In this document: positions 12,723-24,000 of the stretch, one piece after another
Numbering within the stretch: position 1 is the stretch's first letter
Layout of the letters: every line of letters starts with the position of its first letter
DNA from: Aralia elata
Taxonomy: Eukaryota; Streptophyta; Magnoliopsida; Apiales; Araliaceae
Reading direction: 5' to 3'
Assembly (NCBI GenBank): GCA_034770075.1
Contig: CM068385.1
Span: 70,872,479-70,936,478 of the forward strand
Length of the DNA stretch: 64,000 bases
The notes under the pieces: model-generated
Databases searched by the model: none
What the model was told of the DNA's origin: nothing
Seen by the model: the letters and a program-made list of their open reading frames with translations, nothing else
Program-made: the position numbers and the translations under genes

Positions 12723-13112
12723 TTCACTATTCCATGTACCATCGGTAGCCAATCTTTCGGAAAAGCATTATGTGATTTATGGGCGAGCATAAATTTGATG
12801 CCTCTATCAATTTATAAAAAGTTGGGTTTGAAGGAAGCAAAGCCCACCCATGTCACATTGCAGTTGGCTGATAGGTCAATTACTATTGTGGAAGATGTTC
12901 TAGTTAAAGCGAATAAGTTCATTTTCCAGGCAGATTTCATTGTTTTAGATTATGAAGAGGATCGAGATATACCTATAATTCTTGGGCGACCATTTTTGGC
13001 CACGGGTAAAACTGTCATCGATGTGCAAAAAGGCGAGCTAACTATGAGAGTCCAAGATGATGAGGTGACATTCAAGGTTTTTAAAGCAATAGAGATCCCC
13101 AAGTGGTTATGA
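12723..13112 (+). pseudogene. Retroviral-type aspartic protease domain of a Tat/Athila gypsy (fragment)
   Basis: The frame opens at TTCACTATTCC directly after the LTR end. It reads through a protease core with the segment ALCDLWASINLMP, then flap and hydrophobic strands, then IPIILGRPFLATG at about residues 80-92, and closes at 13112. In this family the motif is normally DLGA; here the glycine is tryptophan, so the active-site loop is probably dead. Gag and primer site upstream are missing because the LTR end is fused to the middle of the protease. Downstream reverse transcriptase, RNase H and integrase are also missing. The ATG at 12795 is internal to the domain and not a real start. Confidence 0.8.
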
Positions 13113-14706
13113 AGAATATTTTCGGATCAGTACAGCCGAAGGTGTACTCAATGATGAAGCAGATGGGAAAAGTTTGATTCAAATGAGCGATGTGGATCAA
13201 CTTAAGTTTGGGGGTTTTCAATCTTGCGAGAAAATCAAGTGGTATAAGGGCAAGACCAAGCGTGGGATTGTGAAGCAGTTCTTCAAGCATAAATTTGATT
13301 TGGGTTGAAGGATTGAAGAAGTCAGGCTGATGACTATAAATTAAGCGCTATTGGGAGGCAACTCAAAAGTTTTGATTTTCTTTATTTTATTGCATCTTTA
13401 TTAGTAATTAATAGATTTATCGTCAAATTGTAGGATTTATATTTTAGGTAGCAATATAGTTAATTTGATTTGAATAATTAATAATTGCAAGTTATGTGAG
13501 AATCTCAGGTACCTTGTAAAAATAACACCGTGAGGAAGACTCAACATCTAGGGCTAAGAAGGCGTATGATAGGTCGACACAGAGGAGGAGGATGACGACG
13601 GTACCTGGCCGACGAGGAAGATGATGATTGAGACTCCTAGGGAAGTCCTTTTGTTTTAATTCTTCCTATTTATTTTAACATTGAGGACAATGTAATTTTA
13701 AGTTTGGGGGTACTTGAGACTTTACATTAGCATGTTATTATTTTGCAGTTATGTATTAATGTTAGTTGCTTAGTTTGCATGTTAGTAAAAAATAATATAT
13801 ATATATATATATATATATTAATTTTGTTGGTGAATTTGTGATGGCCAATGATAAGAAATGATGAAATTTGGTTAAACTTTGGTAAAATTTTGAATCATGC
13901 GTTAGTTTGAAATGTTGACTTTGAAGTTAATTTTACTTTAGTTGTGATCCCTTGCACTTTAACCACTCATATCCTGCTGTTCAGTTGATTGAGTCTTTAG
14001 AGAGATTGTATAGTTGAATAGTTATGAGAGGAATTGTTGAGACCCTAGGAACTTATTTCAAGTTCAATTAAAGCGAAGATATGCTTTCATTTAAGTTTGG
14101 GGAAAATACGGGAAAATTGTGAAAAAATAAAAAAATTTATCCTTCCGTGAAATATTACATTATATGGTGGGTTAAGAATGAGCTTAAAAGCACACTCCCC
14201 TATGAATACAGGAACGAGATGGAACGTAAGACGCACTAGTTCAATTAAATGTGAGAGTGAGTATAAAATGCACTCACCAAATGAAAAAAAAGGATGAGAA
14301 AAGAAAATGTGGGAAGGAAATAGTTAGAAGAATCCCTTGATACCCCCGATTTTTATGAAGTTTATTTTTGCTGAAATTGATGTTGTAAATAAGATTTCAG
14401 GTTGATAATGATTTCCTTTTATTAACTGTTTAGTTATTTGATCTTGTCTTTTGTATAATTAGCTCGAACAGTTGGTACACATAAACACTTTTTAGGGATC
14501 ATGATTGTTGTGAAATTAATGACTGAGTTGAATTGTAAAGCTCTGCATAATTTGGTTTTGCTGAGTGTTAGTTATATGAGATCTTTGAGGCCATATTTCA
14601 TATTCATGTTAATTACTTGCTTAGTTTAGTATGCATATTAGTTAGTTAGTTTTTAGTTTTAGTTGTTTTGCTTGAGAACAAGCAAATATTTAAGTTTGGG
14701 GGTATT
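13113..14706 (+). other. Non-coding 3' internal region of the gypsy derivative
   Basis: The string AGCGCTATTGGGAGGCAACTC at 13347-13368, usual after the pol end in this group, is followed by repeated AAGTTTGGGG words (13200, 13700, 14090, 14690) and a polypurine tract ending at 14706. An (AT)n run lies at 13795-13819. No gene is present; the protease reads almost directly into this tail, so most of pol has been deleted. Confidence 0.65.
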
Positions 14707-14905
14707 TGATGAGTGAGTTTTATACCTATGAATTGAGTACATTTGACTTGATGATTTGTGAGTTTTTGAGTATTTTCTATCATTTTTATGTGTTTTTATG
14801 TTTTTATGTAGGAATTGAAGTTGGAAGTCATTTGGTTGTATTTTAGCTAAATTGGAGCTATTTGATTGCATTTTAGTCAAATTGGAGAAGCATTGCAATT
14901 TTCAG
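14707..14905 (+). mobile_element. Start of the second gypsy LTR, truncated
   Basis: TGATGAGTGAGTTTTATACC follows the polypurine tract and matches the LTR start at 7671. The similarity is lost near 14900, where a minus-strand gag fragment begins. It is therefore a truncated LTR of the same family. Confidence 0.6.
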
Positions 14906-15280
14906 CATCATCCTAGACATGATCCTAGACATGAATTCCTTCACATTTGAATTTTCTTCTTGTGGCGATGGAAGTGGACATGAGAATTCTGGTGCATATT
15001 TTGGACTTGGAGCATAGTATTGATCTTCATAATTGTAGCTCCATGTAGAATTCGGGTGATACACCAAATCTTGGTGATAATCGGGATAAGCATAATTATT
15101 GAGGTAATCACCACCATATTGTACCGGTCCAAAACTGACGGTGCATTGATGACTCGGGTGATTGTCAGCACAATAATCACATGTAACTGCTATCTTTTGA
15201 ATAGATGGTGCATCTAACGCCTCACGAATCCTCAAAACTAACTCCGTTTGTGGTGAAAAGTCTTCGAGTCTCCGTTTCTT
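14905..15280 (-). pseudogene. Gag fragment of an Athila/Tat-type gypsy, opposite orientation
   Basis: On the minus strand the frame encodes the zinc knuckle CDYCADNHPSHQC followed by a tyrosine- and asparagine-rich stretch, and then PLPSPQEE. This is the usual order after the capsid part in this lineage. The open frame continues upstream to 15445 but that part looks unrelated. The right and left boundaries are estimated. A short direct repeat, CCTAGACATGAT, sits at the left junction. Confidence 0.65.
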
Positions 15281-17464
15281 TACCCTTTCTTTTTTAGATT
15301 TCGATTTATTTATTTTGCTTAAAAGGTGATTTTTAGGAAAAAGTAGACATAAATGCCAATGGGGTTTTGAAAGATTGATTTTAATGATGGGCCAATTAGA
15401 CAGAGCTGCCAGTTGGTAAAGATTTAAATGGATGTACCAACTCATCCGAATTTTTAGATTTTCGCAATATGGCCCATTATGTGACTCCGTAAAATTAGTC
15501 TTGCAACCGAAATTTATAGAGTTTGGGGGCTTGCTTAAGCAAGAGGAAGGTGTCAGGCACCCCTCGACTTCTGTGAAAACACGATTACCGCTTCTTATTG
15601 CTTTCCTAAGTGTGAAGTGTGTGTGTGTGTGTTATTTAGAAAAAGTCTGCCTAGCTTTTGACTCGAAATCGTGAAGGGTGCATTATTTTGAAAGTGACTA
15701 AAAACCTCATTGAGCCTATATGCGAGGGGCTTGATTCGATGAAAAGGGTTCATTTTAACTTTTATTATTTAACGAAAAACCTTTAAGGGTGACGTTTTGG
15801 AAAATAGGATTTTTAAACCCTTCATCAAGTAGGAAACGAGATTTTTTAGCTACTTTCAATTTTAATCTAAAGTCGTCTTACTACCCCCACACAATTTGAT
15901 TTTAAAAAAGGCTTTATCGTTTTAATTTGAAAATTGCTTTTTGGTGATAAACGGAATTTAAACACAAAAATAGGGTCGGGGCGATCCGTGGGCATGAAAG
16001 CCATCTCGATAACCCCGAACACCACAATCACAATTTTCACTATTACGAGGCCTTAAATCCGATTTTTTCCAGGATGAAACCCTCGATACCGTTTTAAGGC
16101 CCAAATTTACATATATAAAGAATCATATTATAACATTATAATCGAAAAATGTCTATCGTGGGAATTACGTCAAAATGCATTAAACGTGAGGTTCAAGACC
16201 TTGACTCCATTCCTAGACTCACATATTCAAAATCCCAACAAGGCAATATATAAACGATAACGATAAATCGAGAAAAGGGCTCTCGAAAACCCTAATCTCT
16301 TAATTTGAACAATCGAAACCAACACATCGAGGGACAACTATGCATCATTGAGATCTAATCAAAAGAATCTGAGACCTGGGAAAAAGAGATCCAGAGGTCT
16401 AGATTCTTATAAATCTATTGATGACATAGGCGGGCTTTAATCAACAATATATTCCAAACTGGCTATCAGGTGATTCAATTTACTATAATCCCTTGACAGT
16501 GGGTAGGTGGGACCCCCTCGCCACTAGATATGAATCTAGGGTTTTGCATGGTAAATTAAAATGAAATAATCAACTCTCCATAAAACGATCGAAAAAGGGG
16601 GCGTTAATCCTCAAAATATGGCAATAAATCGTCAACCGGGCATCATCGGGTGATTAGGAGGAAATTGCTTTGGAAATCCTCTCTAGCCACCCTAGCCTAG
16701 CAATTAATCTATTGAAAAAGCTTCAAAATGATAGAACAATTATGATATAAGAATATTTTAAACACAACAACTGAATATGCTATATTAGATCTACTAGATC
16801 TTAACAAAATTACATTAAACATTCAATCATTCACCTTTGAATGGATAGATTGAGCCTCCTTAAGCTTGGATTTGAATAGAATCTAGCTAATCTAATACAA
16901 ATTTTGATGTAATCTAATAGATTTAACTTGAATTTAGTGCTTCTCTCTATAGAAATTCGCCTAGAATCCTTCTATTTCTCTCTCTAAATTCCTCCTCTTC
17001 TTTGAAAATCTGCTGAAAATCACCTTATATAGGCTCCGGCCCTGGCCGCAGGTGCACCTGCGGCTGACCCAGGTGGGGCCCAGCTGCCTCAATTTTCGTG
17101 TCGTGTAGTTGACTTTTCGTCTTGTTTTCTGAAATGCTCGTAACTTTCAATCCGGGAAGAGTTGGGAGATGTGTCATACCATTCCGGAAAGCTCTTTCTG
17201 AGAGCAACACAATGACATAAAATTTGGCCAATTCCGGATTCGGGAAGATGAAGCAGAATGCAGAAAATATATCTTCCATTGGCCGTCAGTTAGTCATTCG
17301 TCATGTCTTGCATAATTCGTCACTCGACGATCATCATGATGGCTCCGCATATTCATTCTGAACCTCGTAATTCTCTGTTCTAACTCCTCGTTGTTAGGGT
17401 GAAATGACGCTTTTGCCCTCCTGTCAGGATTAGGTAACAAAGTGCAAAATTTCGGGTGTCTACA
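15281..17464 (-). mobile_element. LTR-like non-coding block, minus strand
   Basis: Read on the minus strand the block starts TGTAGACACCCGAAATTTTGC at 17464, a typical gypsy LTR beginning. It has no long ORF. The other end is not resolved and no target duplication could be assigned. GC-rich words around 17025-17100 give a short spurious frame. Confidence 0.4.
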
Positions 17465-17943
17465 AATAGAATTGATATCAATTAATCACTTTAAGAATTT
17501 AATTGACGAAAAATAAACTTTGGAAATAACTTTGACATTGGGTGATAACTTGAGAGAAAAAGTATCCTTCACCCATTTTTTTTAATTGTGTTTGGTTTCT
17601 AATAATCTATTCAAGACTTGCTAAAACAGCGCCCAAGACACGGCCAGATCTACACTCACGTCACCATCTCAACCAATTATACAGCCAGACCAGAATGAGC
17701 TGGTTCACGTTCGTGTCTCCGCAATTAAAATCTATGGGCATTCCAACTTCACTCACACCATGTTCATCTGAACAACCTCATTTATAATGTCAAGCAAACA
17801 GAAAATCTAGGTGTCAGCTTAATTATTTTTCAATACTATCCATCCAGATTTTATGTCCCCTTTCACTCCCTCCCACACTGAGTTATACTTGTAGTATTCA
17901 AGTAACTGAGCTTTTACTTGGATGAGCTCAAACCCTCAAAGCA
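17465..17943 (+). promoter_or_regulatory. Upstream region and 5' leader of the beta-galactosidase gene
   Basis: About 480 bp separate the nearest transposon block from the start codon. The sequence is unique-looking and pyrimidine-rich between 17840 and 17880, followed by AGTTATACTTG near 17881, which is only a weak TATA candidate. The ATG at 17944 is chosen because it is followed by a good secretion signal. I cannot place the transcription start. Confidence 0.4.
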
Positions 17944-18099
17944 ATGAAGTTCTTTTCCTCTCTCTTCTCCTTATTTTTTCTCTTCACCGTGTCATTAGCT
18001 GCTAACAATGTGAGCTACGACAGTCGCTCTCTCATTATCGATGGGCAGAGAAAGCTTCTTATATCTGCCGCCATTCACTACCCTCGCAGCGTCCCTGCG
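17944..18099 (+). CDS. BGAL10: BGAL exon 1
   Basis: It encodes residues 1-52: the signal peptide (MKFFSSLFSLFFLFTVSLAA) and the first strand of the barrel ending IHYPRSVPA. The donor is CCTGCG/GTAAGA, phase 0. Confidence 0.93.
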
Positions 18100-21000
18100 G
18101 TAAGAGTATCTGCTCGTATTTGCACTCTCTGCTGTTTGGTTTTTGTGGAAATGAAAACCCAGAAATAAAGTATTTTACTATTAGTTGATTTTTTAAAATT
18201 ACTCCCTCCATCCCAGAAAGTCCCATTTGCAAATGTAAAAGATGCTTTTTGTTTCATGTTTTCCCCCAAAGTTAATAAGTTGTTAGTTTAGTAGGGGTGG
18301 TAGAATGATGTAATTAGGTTGGCAAACTTGTGCACATTCTACATTTTATACTATCAAAGAAAAGGGACTATTTTTGTGGAACAGAGGAGTATAATGTAAT
18401 GCTACTACGGTACTTGATTACTTACTATGGTTTTGTTGAGTTGTAATGTTCACTGGAAATTGACGTAAGTATTGAGTATCTAATTATATTTAATCTGTCT
18501 GCTGTTTGGTTTCTGAGAAAATACAGGGTAAATAGAAGAATAAACAAAATATTATACTGCCAATTAATTGGTTGTAAAGATTATAATGCTATTAGAACAC
18601 TTGTAGACTATGTGGCAACTTAACAAGTTTCAGAATTGGATTTGAAAGAACATTTGCAATTCCATGAAACTTAAATTTAGTTTAAATTTGGCGTTCAATT
18701 CCTAGGTTTGGATTGAAGTTGCCAAACATCACTTTAGTTAATTACTGTGGTTTCGTTGAGTTGTAATGTTCATTGGAAATTGACATAACTATAGTCCATC
18801 TATTCATATTTAAGCTGTCTGCTGTTTTGGTTTCCTTGACAATGTGGGGAAAAGGGTAGCCTGAAGAATATATTCTACCCATTAATTGGTTTTAAAGATT
18901 ATAATGCTATTACTTCACTTGATTTCTTATTGGATTACTTTGTTTTACTCTGTTTTTCTTGGGCAACCAAAAATTGAATAAGGTGGCTTTTTGATTGTTC
19001 CAATAAATGCAATTTTTTTTCTTAGATTTTACATTTTTACTATGGAGGTTAGACAGTGGATTAGACTTTTGTTTTTGACCTTTTATGAATGCTGAAAAGA
19101 GTGTAAGTGCATGATCTGTGCCCAATTACAAGATAAGAGAAATGTAATGTAATGGTCCTAACATTAGAACAACCAAGTGCAACAGTAGTTGGATAACATG
19201 ATGCTTGGATACTTACTATTGCTTTTATCTAAGTTGTGCTATCCACAAGAAACCGACACAACTTTGATAAATTTGAAAATAAAAAATATCTTTGCATCAT
19301 TTTCAGAATTTGTAGTTGACATATGATCATGTATTAGAAGATTAATTTGTCTTTCGAGGTGTTACTTTTTTCTTTGTTTTTTATCTATTTGTTTTATTAA
19401 TGAACATGGTTTATATGATCAATCTGCACCTATTATTCAGAAAAGAGACGATCTATGATACAAACTTGTATCTTTGCTGGGTTTATATTTACTTGAACTC
19501 GTCGTTTGATGGTTTACTTCAAGGGAAACTTGGACTTTTATCAGAGACGAACTCTAGTTTTTCATAAATATTCTTCCATAACTTCATTCAGGGTACCTAT
19601 TTATACATTAAATCCTACACCCACTAATGCACATTTTAAACCCACCTCAACCAATAACTTCTATAGTCTACTACTACTATCATAAAATTTGGAATTACAA
19701 ATAAAATAATATAAAATAATAAAATAAATACATGACTGTAACAATCTAATACATGATTTCTATTTTAAATGCAGAAAAGAACTGATTCTATTTTCAGGAT
19801 AATGAAACACTTCTTTAGTTAGTTTATGTTGGGTCTCTTTCAATAATTTTAAAAATTATGATGCCCGGATACTTACTAGTGGTATCTGTTCATTAGAAAT
19901 TCACGCAACTAGTATATACATATGAGGGTTTATAGAATTTAATTTCTATTAAGTTCTTCTGTTTTTTCTGCAGCAACTAATCCTGAATAAGGCAGCATGT
20001 GATTGTCCTTTAACAAGTGATCCTTGTATTGTTTGGATTTTAAAGTTGAGGTTGGACTTTGTATTAATTAATTAATTTATTTTTTAATTTTTTAAGTGTG
20101 TTGTTTCTTAACATACTTTTCTTGTTTATCAACTTACAAGGTCAGGTCTATTCTTACATAGAAACGGTCTAGTACATAACTTGTAGTTAAGTTTAATATG
20201 AAAAAGAAGGAACAATTACTTTTTGGATATCCAAATGCTTTGTTAGTTCGTTCACTTGAATTTCTCTTTATGTAATCTAACAGATTGTGATGCTTGGATA
20301 CTACTATTGGTTCCATTGAGTTGTGCTGTTAAGTGGAAATTGACCCAATATAAGACATGATGATCCAAAGACAATTTGTTTTCTGTCAAATATATCAATT
20401 TTCGTATCTCAACCAACAAAAATTAGTAGTACATACAACTGGATTTTCTTGTAAAGTAAATATAAAGTATCTAATGTTTGGATAATTACTGTAACTTATG
20501 ACAAGTCATGCCATTTAGTGGAAAGTGATACGAAGATAATGTGTTTGAGAATCAAAAGAATTTATTCTCTTCCACTTTGTGATGTTTTTCCTTAGCAGCC
20601 AAGCATGAAAAACTAGTTAGTTCAACTGGATTTTCTCCTAATTTGTTTCAAAGATTATAATAATGCTTTGATACATGCTATTAGTTTTGTTTAGCTGTGC
20701 GATTCGCCTGTAATACTTGGGAGGATCTGTAGACTTTATTTCCTTACAATTTCTGTTTTCTTAGCAACCATATCATACAAGACAAGCAGTTTGTTCAGTT
20801 GAAAGTTTCTTCATTCATGAAAATTTTGGATGTAACTTCATCTTTCTTCTTACTAATGATTAAGTCTGTGTACATTTATTGTCCTTGTTTTATAGTATTT
20901 ATTTAATTGTTCTCTCTGTTGTTTGCATTATTAATGTATCTTTTATTTTATTTTTTTCCCTTCTTTTTTTGCGTTTGGGTAAATTTTTTTGGTAGGTGTT

Positions 21001-24000
21001 ATAAGTTATCTTATTGATTATTATCTGTTGAATCTTGATTACACTTCCGAAATAAAGTATACTTTCTGAATAAATTTTTTGATTTTGTAATCTGTGGTGA
21101 GACTGGTGTGTTATTTTCTTTGAATTTTCTCGATGAGAAAGTAGTTTGTCCTTTGTTATTCATTAGGTTCCTTAAATGTGCATCAACCAAAAAAAAAAAA
21201 TGTAAAACATAGAAATCTCTGAATGAATATGGGATGTGATAGATGTGGCCAGGACTGGTGCAAACAGCAAAGAATGGAGGTGTGGATGTGATTGAGACCT
21301 ATGTGTTTTGGAATGGTCATGAAATTTCTCCTGACCATGTAAGTAAATTTTGTTATTTACTGATTTATTAAAATTTTTCCATTGATTTGCTTCAGTCATG
21401 GACATTAAATCAACTTTTTTTGTCCATGTTTTTTGCTTTAGTATTATTTTGGAGGAAGGTACGATTTGGTCAAATTTGTGAAGATTGTTCAGCAGGCCGG
21501 CATGTATTTGATTCTACGAATTGGACCATTTGTTGCCGCTGAATGGAACTTTGGGTATGTTAATAGCAACTGTAGATCATAGCTTGATAATTGGTATATA
21601 CAATACATTTGTCACAGTGGGAATTCTACCATTGAAAGTTTGTTCGAGTTCCTTGAAAATTTGAAAATCCTAATAGTTGACTCTTTACTACAGAGGGGTA
21701 CCTGTTTGGTTGCATTATGTGCCTGGAACTGTCTTCCGAACTGATAATGAACCCTTCAAGGTGTGGAAACAGTGGCTTTATTTCCAAACAAGTCGCAGGA
21801 AGATCTTAATAGGACTTGCAGAACTTAGTTTAATATCATCTTCAATATTTTTTTCTTCTTCTTTATGGATGAACTGTTTTTGATAAATTTATTGGCTGCT
21901 TGGAATTCCAGCATTACATGCAGAAGTTTATGGCGTACATAGTAAACATGATGAAGCAGGAGAAGCTTTTTGCGTCACAAGGAGGTCCTATAATCTTAAG
22001 CCAGGAAAGAAAAGCTCTTGAAATTGATGTTTTAGGTTGATTTCTTAGTGAAATTCTCCTTGTCCTTATCCTGAAAATGCTTGAGTTACTATGATTGAGT
22101 TACGAATTTTCAAAATTAAGTCTGAAAATAGTGACGGGAATCAGGACAGATTGCGGTTTTCAGAAATCTAAGGCATGAACATGACGTCAAATAACTTGTC
22201 TTCCTCTTCATAATTGTAGAGAACGAAAAACTGAAGAAACAGGCTTTGGATTCACTCAATTCCGACATTGGATGAATTAATTATGATTTTTCTAAATAGC
22301 TATAAGTATTCTACTCGGGAATTCAACTAACCAAATTGGAATAGGATTAGGGTTACATCTCTACTCCTTGAATATAACAAGGAAACAATAGAAGTTACCA
22401 AAACCTAATGGACTCTTTAATTTTAATGAAATCAATTATTAAATTATCTACTAAAAGAATTTAATTTTCCAAACGAAACAACTCAAACAAGGAAGGAAAA
22501 AAATTAGTAACTTACCTTTTTAATTCAATTGCGCTTTTAGGAAAAATCAAATTAATATTTAATTATTAACAAAAATCCGGATTATTACATAAAGGATGAA
22601 CATGGAGGTGCAATAAAATCTACTCCTACTGTACTTGGAAGGGCAAGAAATCTTATAATCTCTACTTTGCAATTTTGATGTCCCCATTTGAATTTTACGG
22701 ACTCAAAATATATAGTTAGAACTTGGCCAAAAAAAACAACAACCAGAAGTTGGAACAGTGTATAAGTTTTGTAGAAGTTCTAAATCTACGCTTTATTGTA
22801 CCCAACCCCAATTTTATTCATCTTCCAAAACAAGGGTAAGTTGTAATCTTATTATTGGTTAAATTCTAAATTAACAATGTTAAAAAATAGGAAGGGAAAA
22901 CCTCTAAATCTGGACAGATATATTGGGAGTTAACACTCTTTAAGAAATGTGTAAAAAGTTTTTCTCCTAGCCAGAATTCTCTTTTTATGAGACAAGGATA
23001 AAATGGCAATGTCAGTATTAGTTAAAATTTAGGTTACATGGTGTTGGAACACCTATAAGTTCTGTAGTACAGGTCAATCCTACTCTACGTCTCCACTAGG
23101 ACCAATAGGCCGCATAGGGGAAAAAGCACTACACCTAGGAATCAACAACAACGAAAAACTTTGTTACAAATTATGCCTCTCATTGGTACGGGAAGCGGAG
23201 AGATCTAAATTGGGACTGATGGCATATGTTTGTTTTGGGATTCATAGAAGTGGTCATATTTCTGATATCATCCTTGTATTAGTTCATTATATTATTGGGA
23301 CTGGCTTTTGACTTTATCAGTGGTGAAACTTATTCCTTAAATATACTCTATTATGTAGGCATCTTTGAGAAGTTTTGTTTCAATTAAAATCAATTTAACA
23401 GATTTATTAAAGAAACTAAGACCATTTTCACTAAAACACAAACAAGAAATGCCAGACATCCCACCTCCCCGATATCTAAGACTCGAGGATATAGGCATAT
23501 GTTTATGTTTATGTGAGGGTGCATTATTTTCATGTAACTCCATTTTGTTTAGGTATCAAATGCATATAACATATGAAATCACATGTTAAATCTTTTTGGG
23601 GTGCAATTATAAAGGTTGGGCACTATTTGCATTTTGTCCATACAAGTGTCTGATATCGGTGAACAATGATAATGTTTACAGGAGTGACATACAATAGTTA
23701 CTAGTAATGGGATTTCATATATATCAGTGATTGAATTGCATAATTCGTGTTTTTTTATTATCATTATTTTTTAAATGAATAAATATGTGCAGTACTAATA
23801 TACCGTTATGCGTTTTTGTCTTTCATTGTATTAGTTTTCGTTACATTTTTTTTTCATCTACCATCCATCAAACATATTTATTACCCTTTGAATTTAGGCA
23901 CAGGTGTTTAGCTTCCATTCAGAAAACTTCTCGTATTGCAGGTAGAAAATGAGTATGGATTCTATGAAGCAGCTTATGGAAATGCGGGTAAATCTTATGC

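Noticed and set aside
17025..17279. 84-codon minus-strand frame
   Set aside because: It sits in an LTR-like block and has no recognisable domain.
22570..22600. Fourth solo LTR ending at CCGGATTATTACA in intron 5
   Set aside because: No matching TGTGAC start or target duplication was found to the left.
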